Assembly: GCF_022347685.1 (NCBI RefSeq)
Contig: NZ_JAKRGF010000005.1
Coordinates: 62,001-126,000, forward strand
Length of the DNA: 64,000 nucleotides
Reading direction: 5' to 3'
From: Thalassobius sp. Cn5-15
GTDB lineage: Bacteria > Pseudomonadota > Alphaproteobacteria > Rhodobacterales > Rhodobacteraceae
Under the pieces are notes generated by a model. It searched no databases and was not told the DNA's origin. It saw only the letters and a list, made by a program, of their open reading frames with translations. A program made the position numbers and the translations under genes. This document shows, piece by piece, positions 1-7,879 of the stretch (the stretch's first letter is position 1; the number at the start of each line of letters is the position of its first letter).

Positions 1-233
1 AAATGCAGAAGCGGTGCCAGAAGGTGGCCGACAACAAGGATCGTCAGATAGGCGGGGCCGTCATCAGCACGGTGATGGTGCAGTTCTTCACGGCAGACAG
101 GGCAGGTGTCACGCACTTTCAGGTAGCTTTTCAGCATCGGACCCGTGCCGCAGTTTGGACATTTGCGGCGCCAGCCGCGTAGCATTGCGGGTTTGGTTGG
201 GCGCACTTCGGCGATTGTCGTGACGTCGGTCAT
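1..233 (-). CDS. DUF983 family protein, N-terminal part
   Basis: Read leftwards from an ATG at 233, this is the first 77 codons of a gene that runs off the left edge. The translation begins MTDVTTIAEVRP and contains two CxxC pairs (CPNC at about residues 25-28 and CPVC at 44-47) followed by HHHRADDGPAYLTILVVGH, the hallmark of the DUF983 family of small cysteine-containing membrane proteins. A hydrophobic segment starts at the cut edge, as expected for the family. An AGAGAG purine run lies upstream of the start. The function of DUF983 proteins is not established; the cysteine pairs suggest metal binding (inference). Confidence 0.85.
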   Translation of the reverse strand, partial: MTDVTTIAEVRPTKPAMLRGWRRKCPNCGTGPMLKSYLKVRDTCPVCREELHHHRADDGPAYLTILVVGHLLAPLLH

Positions 234-527
234 CGGGGGCTCTCTTACAATTTGATCCGTGAAGGATGGACCAAACTAGATAGGATGAAAGCCCTTTCTA
301 TGTCGCCGCGTCCTGTTGTCGCAAAAGGCACCTCTTTTGTGCATCTTTAATGGCGTCCTTCTGTAGCGAGGTATGCTGGTGGTTTTCCCGTTTTCGATCT
401 TTTTTTATTTTTCAGCGACGGAAGATATTCGCCCCCCCGTATCAGTCTGCACAAACCGGATGAAACACCGGTGAGCGAAACCAAGGACGGCACAATCGTC
501 CGAGATGATTGAGAAAAGGAAACCACC

Positions 528-1040
528 ATGAAACGCACCGCACTGCTTGCAGGCCTGACCATTTTCGCCCTTGCTGGTACAGCCATCACCGCCTCGGCTA
601 TGGGCGGCGGTAAAGACGGACACGGCAAAGGTCCGAAGTGGGAATTCAGCGCGCTGGATCTGAACAGCGATGGTAAGGTTACACAGGACGAAATGGCCAC
701 CGCGATGGAGGCTCGGGCCGCGAAACGCTTTGCTGATGCAGATGCTAATGGCGACGGCGCATTGAGCGCTGAAGAGATGCTGGCGAAAGCTGACAGCGAA
801 AAGGCCGCGCGGATGCAAAAGCGAATCAGCAAGATCATCGAAAAGCGTGACACCAATGGCGATGGCCTGTTGAGTGCTGAGGAAATGCGCGCCAGTGGTG
901 AAAAGGCCGGAAAACGTCAGGGCCGCTTCTTCAGCAAGCTGGACACGGATGGTGATGGCGCGGTGAGCGAAGAAGAATTCGCTGCAATGAAAGAGCGTTT
1001 CGGCAAGAAGCACAAAGGCGGCAAACAAGACGAAAGCTAA
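528..1040 (+). CDS. Secreted EF-hand calcium-binding protein
   Basis: 170 aa with a Sec signal peptide (residues 1-24, cleavage near TASA-M) and four EF-hand loops at about 44-55 (DLNSDGKVTQDE), 72-83 (DANGDGALSAEE), 108-119 (DTNGDGLLSAEE) and 139-150 (DTDGDGAVSEEE). All four keep the Dx[DN]xDG calcium-ligand pattern. The ends are Lys/Gly rich. It should be a periplasmic calcium-binding protein of unknown partner. AAGGAAACC is the ribosome site. It sits 110 bp upstream of an ECF sigma factor gene in the same direction, so it may be a target or partner of that system (inference from position). A G/C-rich imperfect hairpin without a T tract lies just after the stop (about 1048-1082). Confidence 0.88.
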   Translation: MKRTALLAGLTIFALAGTAITASAMGGGKDGHGKGPKWEFSALDLNSDGKVTQDEMATAMEARAAKRFADADANGDGALSAEEMLAKADSEKAARMQKRISKIIEKRDTNGDGLLSAEEMRASGEKAGKRQGRFFSKLDTDGDGAVSEEEFAAMKERFGKKHKGGKQDES

Positions 1041-1150
1041 GTTCTGTGCGCCCCCTGTCGGATCACTGGTGCGGTGGGGGGCATCAATGCCCATGGCAAT
1101 TGCGCATGACGATTGTTCTGTGCGCGGGAACAGGATACGCCTGAACTGGT

Positions 1151-1735
1151 ATGGATATGGCGCTCGACACACTCAGTGAGATCCCAGATGACGCCCTTTT
1201 GGTTCTCTTTGCCAATGGCGATGCGGATGCTGCGCGATCACTAGCTCTGCGGTTGACACCGCGGGCTTTTGCGCAGGCGATGCGCATGCTGGGCAATCGA
1301 GCAGAGGCAGAAGATGTGGCGCAGGATGCAATGATGCGCCTGTGGAAGATTGCGCCAGAGTGGCGACAGGGCGAGGCCAAAGTAACAACCTGGCTGTATC
1401 GTGTTGTGGCAAACCTTTGCACGGATCGGCTGCGGCGTCGTCCCAGCGTGGGGATCGAAGCGATCCCCGAACCCGCAGACGATCGCGCAAGCGTGGCAGA
1501 TGGTATGCAGGACCGCGCCCGTCTGGATGCGCTTTACCGTGCGCTCGACTCGCTGCCGGACCGACAGCGTCAGGCGGTGACGCTGCGCCATATAGAAGGG
1601 CTGGCCAATCCCGAGATTGCCGCCATCATGGACATCAGCACTGAAGCGGTCGAAAGTCTGACTGCGCGGGGCAAGCGCGCGCTGGCGGCGGCACTGGCCG
1701 GCCGGCGCGAGGATTTGGGGTATAGCGATGGATAA
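1151..1735 (+). CDS. ECF-type RNA polymerase sigma factor
   Basis: 194 aa. Sigma-70 region 2 spans about residues 35-97, with the helix carrying AEAEDVAQDAMMRLW and then TTWLYRVVANLCTDRLRR. Region 4 spans about 125-180, with LPDRQRQAVTLRHIEGL and the helix-turn-helix EIAAIMDISTEAVESLTARGK. Regions 1 and 3 are absent, as in ECF factors. It would direct RNA polymerase to a small stress regulon. The start is uncertain: ATGs at 1151 and 1157 are in frame and neither has a strong ribosome site. Its 3' end overlaps the next gene by 8 nt, indicating translational coupling with a membrane protein that is probably its anti-sigma factor. Confidence 0.93.
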   Translation: MDMALDTLSEIPDDALLVLFANGDADAARSLALRLTPRAFAQAMRMLGNRAEAEDVAQDAMMRLWKIAPEWRQGEAKVTTWLYRVVANLCTDRLRRRPSVGIEAIPEPADDRASVADGMQDRARLDALYRALDSLPDRQRQAVTLRHIEGLANPEIAAIMDISTEAVESLTARGKRALAAALAGRREDLGYSDG

Positions 1736-2177
1736 GAAGCGTTATCAGGAAGACAAGGCAGAGGGTCTAGCGTTCGATGATGTGTCAGCGGACGATCTGG
1801 CAGCGCTGGATGACCTGTTTGCGCTGGCGCGTGGCGTCGACGATCAGGGTAATGATCTGCAAACCAGTATGGATCTTATGGACCGTGTGATGGCGGATGC
1901 TATGGCCGTGCAGGCGCAAGCGGCCGTTGTTATAGCACCCGCGCCGGGCCCCAAGACACGCTCCTTGCTGCGCGATGTGCTGGCCGCACTCGGTGGTTGG
2001 CCTGCGTTGGCAGGGCTGGTCACGGCCTCTGTCGCTGGGGTGTGGATCGGGATGAATCCGTCGGATGTGATGCTGGACAGCGCAAGCACGGTTCTGGCGC
2101 TGGACAGTGATGAGTATCTGGTGGATGCCTTCCCCGGGTTTGCATCCGAATTTGATACGCTTTTGAGCGAAGGCTAA
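1728..2177 (+). CDS. Single-span membrane protein, putative anti-sigma factor
   Basis: 149 aa, overlapping the sigma gene by 8 nt. The first 80 residues are acidic, soluble and presumably cytoplasmic; one membrane segment lies at about 84-109 (around GWPALAGLVTASVAGVWIGM); about 40 residues follow outside. I recognise no named domain. The architecture (cytoplasmic N-terminus plus one span, encoded directly after an ECF sigma factor and before a periplasmic sensor) is that of short anti-sigma factors such as CnrY. The anti-sigma role is inferred from order and topology only. Confidence 0.6.
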   Translation: MDKKRYQEDKAEGLAFDDVSADDLAALDDLFALARGVDDQGNDLQTSMDLMDRVMADAMAVQAQAAVVIAPAPGPKTRSLLRDVLAALGGWPALAGLVTASVAGVWIGMNPSDVMLDSASTVLALDSDEYLVDAFPGFASEFDTLLSEG

Positions 2178-2193
2178 GGAGAAGGGCAAAGAT

Positions 2194-2754
2194 ATGGCGC
2201 AAGAATCCCCAAAGGCGCAGCCTGTTTCAAAGCCGAAACTGTGGTTGCGTGTACTGCTGTTTGCATCACTGGCGCTTAACTTGGCGGTGCTGGGTATCGT
2301 CGCCGGTGCTTTCCTACGTTTCGGCGGGCCGGACAGTGATAAACGGCCTGTGCAGGCCAGCCAGATTGCTGGCGCCTATACGCACGCGCTGACGCCTGCC
2401 GATCGCCGTGCTATCTGGCATGACATGCGCCGTCAAAGCGCTGATCTGCCTAGCCGCACCAGCATTCGCCAATCCCACAATCAGGTCTTGCAGTTGCTGC
2501 GCCGTGACCCGCTGGATCGTGATGCATTGGCGCAGGTGCTGCGTCAGCAGATCGCTTTTGGTCATGCCCGTGCCGAGATGGGGCAGGCCCTGTTGATCGA
2601 GCATCTTTCTGATATGGACGCGGCGGAACGTGCGGCCTATGCGGATCGTCTGGAAGAGGCGCTGAAAAAGCGCAAAGGCGGCTCAAAAGGTAGCAAAGGT
2701 GGCAAGCCTTCTAAAGACGGTCGTCCGCCCAAGCCTGAGGGGATGCGTCCCTGA
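2194..2754 (+). CDS. Periplasmic heavy-metal sensor-like protein (Spy/CnrX-type)
   Basis: 186 aa. An N-terminal membrane anchor spans about residues 17-42, followed by a helical periplasmic domain with RRAIWHDMRRQ and a repeated pattern of small helices, as in the Metal_resist family (CnrX, ZraP, Spy relatives). The C-terminal 35 residues are a Lys/Gly/Pro tail (KKRKGGSKGSKGGKPSKDG), unusual for the family and possibly for binding nucleic acid or anionic polymers (inference). It starts 16 nt after the putative anti-sigma gene with a good AAGGAGAAGG site, so the three genes form one operon in the order sigma, membrane anti-sigma, sensor. Confidence 0.7.
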   Translation: MAQESPKAQPVSKPKLWLRVLLFASLALNLAVLGIVAGAFLRFGGPDSDKRPVQASQIAGAYTHALTPADRRAIWHDMRRQSADLPSRTSIRQSHNQVLQLLRRDPLDRDALAQVLRQQIAFGHARAEMGQALLIEHLSDMDAAERAAYADRLEEALKKRKGGSKGSKGGKPSKDGRPPKPEGMRP

Positions 2755-2791
2755 TACTGTCTTGATTGTCCGCCTCGATGAATTCCGCAAT

Positions 2792-2826
2792 GCGGCGCAA
2801 ACCGCCTTGTTTGCGCCGCTTCTCTC
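2792..2826 (+). terminator. Intrinsic terminator-like hairpin
   Basis: A perfect 10-bp stem (GCGGCGCAAA at 2792-2801 with its complement at 2810-2819) and an 8-nt loop are followed by a pyrimidine-rich TTCTCTCACTTT tail. It lies 38 nt after the sensor gene and before the molybdoenzyme gene, so it would end the sigma operon. Confidence 0.6.
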
Positions 2827-2908
2827 ACTTTCCGGATAGGCGGCTGGACATGTGGCGTGATCCCATTAACCTGTGAGTCAGGAAATATGGTGTCACAGGA
2901 AACAGCGC

Positions 2909-5197
2909 ATGGATAAGTTCGGCAAAAGCCAACCGGTTAAACGGGTTGAAGATATCCGCTTCCTCAAAGGGGCAGGGGGGTATCTGGAGGATGTGCTGCC
3001 CGACGGCGCGTTGCGGGCTGTTGTCCTGCGCTCGCCCGTCGCCCATGCGCGGGTGACTGAATTGGATGTCACAGACGCGCGGGAGGCAGACGGTGTGCAG
3101 CTGGTGTTGACCGGCGCGGATCTGCTGGCCGCTGGCATTACACAAAACATGCACGCAATTCTGCTGACCAACCGCGATGGCACGAAGGCTGCGGCACCGC
3201 ATCGGCCTGTGTTGGCAGGTGACCAACTGCGGTTTGTTGGCGAAGCGGTGGCCTTGGTTGTGGCTGAAACACTGGATCAGGCCCGCGACGCGGCAGAGAT
3301 GATCATGCTCGATTACGAGGATCTGGAGGTCAAAACAGACCTTAGCGTTGGTGGGCCAACCATTCATGAGGTGGCACCGGACAACCGCGCTTTTGATTGG
3401 GCCTTGGGGGATGAGGCGGCAACTGATGCGGCCTTTGATCGCGCGGCCAAGGTGGTGCGCATGCAGGTTGGTGACAACCGTGTGATCGTCAATTCACTCG
3501 AAACACGCGGCTGCTACGCAGAGATGGAGGAGGACCGCCTGCACGTTTGTTTCAGTGGGCAGGGGGTTTGGGGACCTCGGGATGAATTTGCCCGTATGCT
3601 GGGCATGGATAAATCCGATGTGCGGGTCACTATACCTGATGTGGGTGGGGGGTTCGGAATGAAGACGATGATGTACCCCGAATATCTCGCCGTGGCGCAG
3701 GCGGCGCGGATGTTGAAACGTCCGGTCGCTTGGGTGTCGGAACGGGGCGAGGCGATGCTGTCGGACCATCAGGCGCGCGATCTGATCTCTGACGCGGCGC
3801 TGGCCTTTGACGCGGACAATCGCATCATCGGCTATAAGGTGCATACGCTTTGCAACCTCGGGGCCTATAACAGCCAGTTCGGTCAGATCATGCAGACGCA
3901 GCTGTTCACCCGCGTGCTGGCAGGTACCTATGACGTGCAGGACACCTATATCCACGTCGAAGGCATCTACACCAATACCACCTATACAGACGCCTATCGG
4001 GGGGCGGGCCGACCAGAGGCGATCTATCTTCTGGAACGCATGATGGACGCTGCCGCGCGGGAGTTGGGTGTGGATCCATGGGAGTTGCGGCGCATCAATT
4101 TCATCAAGCCGGATCAGTTCCCCTATAAGGCTGCAACGGGTGAAACCTATGACGTGGGCGACTTCACCCGCGTGCTGAATGCGGCGGCGGAACGATCTGA
4201 CCTTGCAGGTTTTGACGCGCGCCGCGCCGCCAGTGAGGCCGCGGGCAAGCTGCGCGGCATGGGGACCTGTTACTATATCGAAAGTATTTTGGGCGATCCT
4301 GCGGAAGGCGCGAAGGTAGAGTTTAATGAGGATGGGAGCGTGGCAATCTATGTAGGCACGCAATCAAATGGGCAGGGACACGAAACGGCTTATATTACCT
4401 TCCTTTCGGATCAGACGGGTATTCCGGCGGATCTGATCACTGTTGTGCAGGGCGATAGTGACCGGATTGAGAAGGGTGGGGGCACTGGTGGATCGCGTTC
4501 TGTCACTGTTCAGGCCAATGCTATGCTGGCAACTGTGGATGTGATGGTCGCCGCCTTTGCTCCCTATCTGGCGGACAAAATGGGTGTGGCAACGGAAGAT
4601 GTGACATTTGACCATGAAACCTTCCGCGCGCCGGGATCGAACATGACGCCAACCTTGGTCGAGGCGGCAGAGATGGCGCGCGTGGATGGCCGTGCGGATT
4701 TGCTGGCCCATGAGGCACGCGCAACCCTACCGGCCCGCAGCTTCCCCAATGGGGCACATGTGGCCGAGGTGGAGGTGGATCCCGATACCGGTGAAATTAC
4801 GCTTGATCGCTATACGGTCGTTGATGACTTCGGCAATCTGATCAACCCGATGCTTGCCGAGGGGCAGGTTCACGGTGGTGTTGCACAAGGGGTTGGGCAG
4901 GCGTTGATGGAACATGTGGTCCATGATGATCAGGGCCAGCTCTTGAGCGCGTCCTTCATGGATTACGCTATGCCACGCGCTGCCGATCTGCCGATGATCC
5001 AGTTTTCAACCGAGGCTGTGCCAAGCACCGCAAACCCGATGGGAATGAAGGGCTGCGGCGAAGCTGGCACGGTTGGTGCAATGGCATGTAGTACCAATGC
5101 TGTGCTCGACGCGCTTTGGTCGCGTGGAGTGCGACATGTGGATATGCCGCTTACGCCGCTTAGAACATGGGAATTATTACAGGATGCCGCTCACTAA
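2909..5197 (+). CDS. Form-II CoxL-like molybdenum hydroxylase large subunit (orphan)
   Basis: 762 aa, xanthine dehydrogenase/aerobic CO dehydrogenase large-subunit family. The substrate-entry domain (about 15-125) begins KRVEDIRFLKGAGGYLED and the molybdopterin-binding domains follow, with GGGFGMKTMMYPEY, GTQSNGQGHETAY and KGCGEAGTVGAM. The active-site loop reads AYRGAGR (about 362-368), the form-II signature; true CO dehydrogenase (form I) has AYxCSFR. The physiological substrate is therefore unknown. The ATG at 2909 is chosen because AGGA lies 8 nt upstream; a GTG at 2873 would add 12 atypical residues. No FAD (CoxM) or 2Fe-2S (CoxS) subunit and no maturation genes are nearby, which is odd for this three-subunit family. 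It overlaps the next gene by 14 nt. Confidence 0.9.
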   Translation: MDKFGKSQPVKRVEDIRFLKGAGGYLEDVLPDGALRAVVLRSPVAHARVTELDVTDAREADGVQLVLTGADLLAAGITQNMHAILLTNRDGTKAAAPHRPVLAGDQLRFVGEAVALVVAETLDQARDAAEMIMLDYEDLEVKTDLSVGGPTIHEVAPDNRAFDWALGDEAATDAAFDRAAKVVRMQVGDNRVIVNSLETRGCYAEMEEDRLHVCFSGQGVWGPRDEFARMLGMDKSDVRVTIPDVGGGFGMKTMMYPEYLAVAQAARMLKRPVAWVSERGEAMLSDHQARDLISDAALAFDADNRIIGYKVHTLCNLGAYNSQFGQIMQTQLFTRVLAGTYDVQDTYIHVEGIYTNTTYTDAYRGAGRPEAIYLLERMMDAAARELGVDPWELRRINFIKPDQFPYKAATGETYDVGDFTRVLNAAAERSDLAGFDARRAASEAAGKLRGMGTCYYIESILGDPAEGAKVEFNEDGSVAIYVGTQSNGQGHETAYITFLSDQTGIPADLITVVQGDSDRIEKGGGTGGSRSVTVQANAMLATVDVMVAAFAPYLADKMGVATEDVTFDHETFRAPGSNMTPTLVEAAEMARVDGRADLLAHEARATLPARSFPNGAHVAEVEVDPDTGEITLDRYTVVDDFGNLINPMLAEGQVHGGVAQGVGQALMEHVVHDDQGQLLSASFMDYAMPRAADLPMIQFSTEAVPSTANPMGMKGCGEAGTVGAMACSTNAVLDALWSRGVRHVDMPLTPLRTWELLQDAAH

Positions 5198-6326
5198 CGT
5201 TGCCAAACGCCTCATCGACTGGATCAAGCCCGACCGCTGGTCAGGCCGGTCCCCGATGCCGGTGACACGGAGCAACGTCACCCATGTGATCATTCTAGAT
5301 GGCACCATGTCGTCGCTGACACCGGGGTGTGAGACGAATGCAGGGTTGGCCTATCGGCTCATTTCGGAAATCGGATCGCCGGTGTCTGTCTACTATGAGG
5401 CGGGCGTGCAATGGGGCCAATGGCGTCATGCACCAGACGTGATGATGGGGCGGGGCATCAATCGTCAGATCCGCCGCGCCTATGGCTATCTGGCATCCCG
5501 CTATCGTCCCGGCGATCAGATCTTTCTGTTGGGATATTCACGCGGTGCCTACGCGGTGCGCTCCCTTGCGGGGGTGATTGATCAGGTCGGCCTCTTGCGC
5601 ACCGAGCATGCGACTGAACGCAATATTCAACAAGCCTACCGGCACTACGAATGCACCCCGGGCAGTGATGCGGCGGCGACCTTTACGCTGGCGTATTGTC
5701 ACGATGATGTGGCGATTGAGATGATCGGGGTCTGGGACACGGTGAAGGCGTTGGGCGTGCGGCTGCCGCTTTTATGGCGCTGGGCAGAGGTGAAGCACGG
5801 GTTCCATAACCATCACCTCGGTGCTTCGGTCAAACATGGGTTTCATGCGTTGGCACTGGATGAAACACGACAGGTATTTGAGCCGATCCTGTGGGAATGT
5901 GAAAAGCCGAGCACATGCCGCGTCGAGCAGGTCTGGTTCCGCGGCACCCATGGCGATGTGGGCGGGCAGCTGGACATGTCCCATGCCTCGCGTCCGCTGG
6001 CCAATATTCCGCTGGTCTGGATGTTGGAACATGCCGAAGCCTGCGGTCTGTCGTTGCCCGAGGGATGGCGCACACGCTTCCCTTGTGACCCTGGCGCGCC
6101 TTCGGTCGGATCATGGCGGGGCTGGGGCAAGATGTTTCTGCTGCGCAAAAAACGCCGCATCGGGCAGGACATTTCGGAACATTTGCATGCCACTGCCACA
6201 GCATTGCCCACTGCGCCCGCGCCCTTGCGCCCGCCGGGCGTTTCTGTGACCGAACACCTGGCTGAACCTTTGCCCGACCCTTTGCCTGAACACGTTGGCG
6301 GTGAGGTTACTTCATCTTCAGGATGA
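5184..6326 (+). CDS. DUF2235 domain alpha/beta-hydrolase-like protein
   Basis: 380 aa. It carries the DUF2235 pattern: HVIILDGTMSSL near the N-terminus, YYEAGVQWG, GRGINRQIRRAYGYLASRY, then the nucleophile elbow GYSRGAYA (GxSxG, Ser about 119), GVWDTVKALGV with a candidate acidic residue, and WFRGTHGDVGGQ supplying a candidate His. DUF2235 proteins include T6SS phospholipase effectors but most are uncharacterised; I see no T6SS gene, signal peptide or membrane span here. The ATG at 5184 lies inside the end of the preceding molybdoenzyme gene. The last 20 nt overlap the end of the opposing thioesterase gene. The C-terminal 40 residues are Pro/Ala rich. Confidence 0.82.
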   Translation: MPLTNVAKRLIDWIKPDRWSGRSPMPVTRSNVTHVIILDGTMSSLTPGCETNAGLAYRLISEIGSPVSVYYEAGVQWGQWRHAPDVMMGRGINRQIRRAYGYLASRYRPGDQIFLLGYSRGAYAVRSLAGVIDQVGLLRTEHATERNIQQAYRHYECTPGSDAAATFTLAYCHDDVAIEMIGVWDTVKALGVRLPLLWRWAEVKHGFHNHHLGASVKHGFHALALDETRQVFEPILWECEKPSTCRVEQVWFRGTHGDVGGQLDMSHASRPLANIPLVWMLEHAEACGLSLPEGWRTRFPCDPGAPSVGSWRGWGKMFLLRKKRRIGQDISEHLHATATALPTAPAPLRPPGVSVTEHLAEPLPDPLPEHVGGEVTSSSG

Positions 6327-6804
6327 TGCAGGTGGTCGATCCAGTGGCATAAAGACGATCATCCTCGACACCGCGGATTTCTCCATTGGCGACGCCGCTG
6401 GACCGGCCTGCATGCTGTACCACGCCGGTGGCGCGCACCTTGGTCCCCAGCGGAATGGCGCGGATGATGTTAATTTTGTATTCCATTGTGGTGTAAACAC
6501 TGCCCTGCGGCACCTTGGTCATCACTGCGCAGGCCATGCAACTGTCCAGAACAGTGCCGTACCAGCCGCCATGCACTGTGCCCATTGGGTTCGCTACCTG
6601 AAAGTCTGGTACGCCGTCAAAGCTGACGCGCCCGTCCTCCACTTCGCTCAGGATGAAGCCCATTAACTGCCCGATCGGAGCACCTGCCACCTCGCCGCGC
6701 AGAACCTTTTGCATTGCTTCCAGACCGGACACGGCCAGCAGTTCTTCCCCGGTCAGCAGATCCGCTGGCGTTTTGGCAAACCACGGTGCGTGTACTACAG
6801 ACAT
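6307..6804 (-). CDS. PaaI-family hotdog thioesterase
   Basis: 165 aa, single hotdog fold. The conserved stretch NPMGTVHGGWYGTVLDSCMA (about 77-96) carries the HGG motif on the long helix that forms the acyl-CoA active site in PaaI-type thioesterases; YKINIIRAIPLGTKVRATG is the following beta-sheet. Likely hydrolyses acyl- or aryl-CoA esters; the substrate cannot be told. The start at 6804 is chosen for a GGGAGG site 6-7 nt upstream; a longer frame exists but lacks one. It lies 83 bp downstream of metF on the same strand and may be read through from it. Confidence 0.87.
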   Translation of the reverse strand: MSVVHAPWFAKTPADLLTGEELLAVSGLEAMQKVLRGEVAGAPIGQLMGFILSEVEDGRVSFDGVPDFQVANPMGTVHGGWYGTVLDSCMACAVMTKVPQGSVYTTMEYKINIIRAIPLGTKVRATGVVQHAGRSSGVANGEIRGVEDDRLYATGSTTCIILKMK

Positions 6805-6887
6805 ATGAAACCTCCCTTTTCCAAGGCGGGAGGGTTGCGTGCCTGCCCCCATTTGGCAAGGGGTAGGACGGGACAGGCTGATTTTGC

Positions 6888-7778
6888 TTACGCTACGTTC
6901 TGCAGCGCCACTTGCGGGGTGACTCCCAGCGCGTGACAGACATCACGGGTCAGTTCGGGGCGGTTCAGTGTATAGAAATGCAGCTTGTCCACGCCGCCTT
7001 CGATCAGCTCGCTGCACAGTTCAGTACACAGCGCCGTGGCCAAGAGGTCCTGCTGATCGATCCGCTCTGCCTTCTCGAAGGCCTGTGTCACCCATGCGGG
7101 CACAGAGGTGCCGCAGCGTTCGGCAAATTTCGTCACACCTTTGAAGTTCTCAATTGGCAGAATGCCGGGCACAATGCGATCTTCAATCCCCGCCTTGGCG
7201 CAGGCGTCGCGGAAGCGGAAGAATGTCTCTGCCTCGAAGAAGAACTGGGTCAGGGCCTCATCTGCGCCTGCGTCCAGCTTGCGTTTTAGCCAGTCGACGT
7301 CCGCAGCGGTGGAGGGGCTTTCGGGGTGCTTTTCAGGGTAGGCACCGACTCGGATGTTGAACGTGCCGGTGGCGGCCAGCGCTTCGATCAACTCGACCGA
7401 ACTGGCGAAACCATCGGTATGCGGCTGAAACCCGTTGGCGCCTTTCGGTGGGTCGCCACGCAGTGCCACAATGTCAGTGACGCCGGCAGCGGCAAATTCA
7501 TCGGCAATTGCCAGCGTTTCAGCGCGCGTCGCCTCCACACAGGTCAGATGCGCCGCCACGTTGAGGCCTGATGTCTTGTGCAAGGTTGCCACCGCATCGC
7601 GGGTCAGATCCCGCGTGGTGCCGCCCGCGCCATAGGTGACAGAGACAAAGCGTGGTGCCAGCGGTGCCAGAACCTGAACTGTGTCCCACAGACGGAACGA
7701 GGCTTCCAGATTTTGCGGCGGGAAGAACTCGAACGATACAGCAGGGACAGACGTGGCAGCAGGCTGGGAAACAGACAT
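6888..7778 (-). CDS. metF: 5,10-methylenetetrahydrofolate reductase
   Basis: 296 aa FAD-dependent TIM-barrel enzyme that makes 5-methyl-THF for methionine synthesis. Visible signatures are SFEFFPP (Glu17 is the catalytic acid equivalent), FVSVTYGAGGTTRD, IVALRGDPP (flavin/folate loop), RVGAYPEKHP and LHFYTLNRP. Length matches bacterial MetF. The ATG at 7778 has GGAG 7 nt upstream. It is divergent from a MetR-like regulator, with two MetR-like boxes between them, so activation in response to homocysteine is likely. Confidence 0.96.
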   Translation of the reverse strand: MSVSQPAATSVPAVSFEFFPPQNLEASFRLWDTVQVLAPLAPRFVSVTYGAGGTTRDLTRDAVATLHKTSGLNVAAHLTCVEATRAETLAIADEFAAAGVTDIVALRGDPPKGANGFQPHTDGFASSVELIEALAATGTFNIRVGAYPEKHPESPSTAADVDWLKRKLDAGADEALTQFFFEAETFFRFRDACAKAGIEDRIVPGILPIENFKGVTKFAERCGTSVPAWVTQAFEKAERIDQQDLLATALCTELCSELIEGGVDKLHFYTLNRPELTRDVCHALGVTPQVALQNVA

Positions 7779-7833
7779 GGGGGTACTCCAAACAGAATGA
7801 CGTGTCGTGCCTCTTGTCGCCAAATCCGCAATG

Positions 7834-7846
7834 TGAGACAACTTCA
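7834..7846. promoter_or_regulatory. MetR-like operator, box 1
   Basis: TGAG-N5-TTCA with central A (bases 7834-7846) differs at one base from the enterobacterial MetR consensus TGAA-N2-W-N2-TTCA. It lies between metF and metR, 31 bp (about three helical turns) from a second box. Confidence 0.6.
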
Positions 7847-7864
7847 TAATACTAATGGTCAACT

Positions 7865-7877
7865 TGAGGATTGCTCA
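7865..7877. promoter_or_regulatory. MetR-like operator, box 2
   Basis: TGAG-N5-CTCA is a perfect inverted repeat with a central T. It overlaps the metR ribosome-binding site (GAGGA at 7866-7870), so occupancy could repress metR expression while box 1 serves metF. Confidence 0.5.
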
Positions 7878-7879
7878 TA

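Noticed and set aside
2909-5197. Aerobic CO dehydrogenase (form I CoxL)
   Set aside because: The active-site loop is AYRGAGR, not AYxCSFR, and the S and M subunits are absent.
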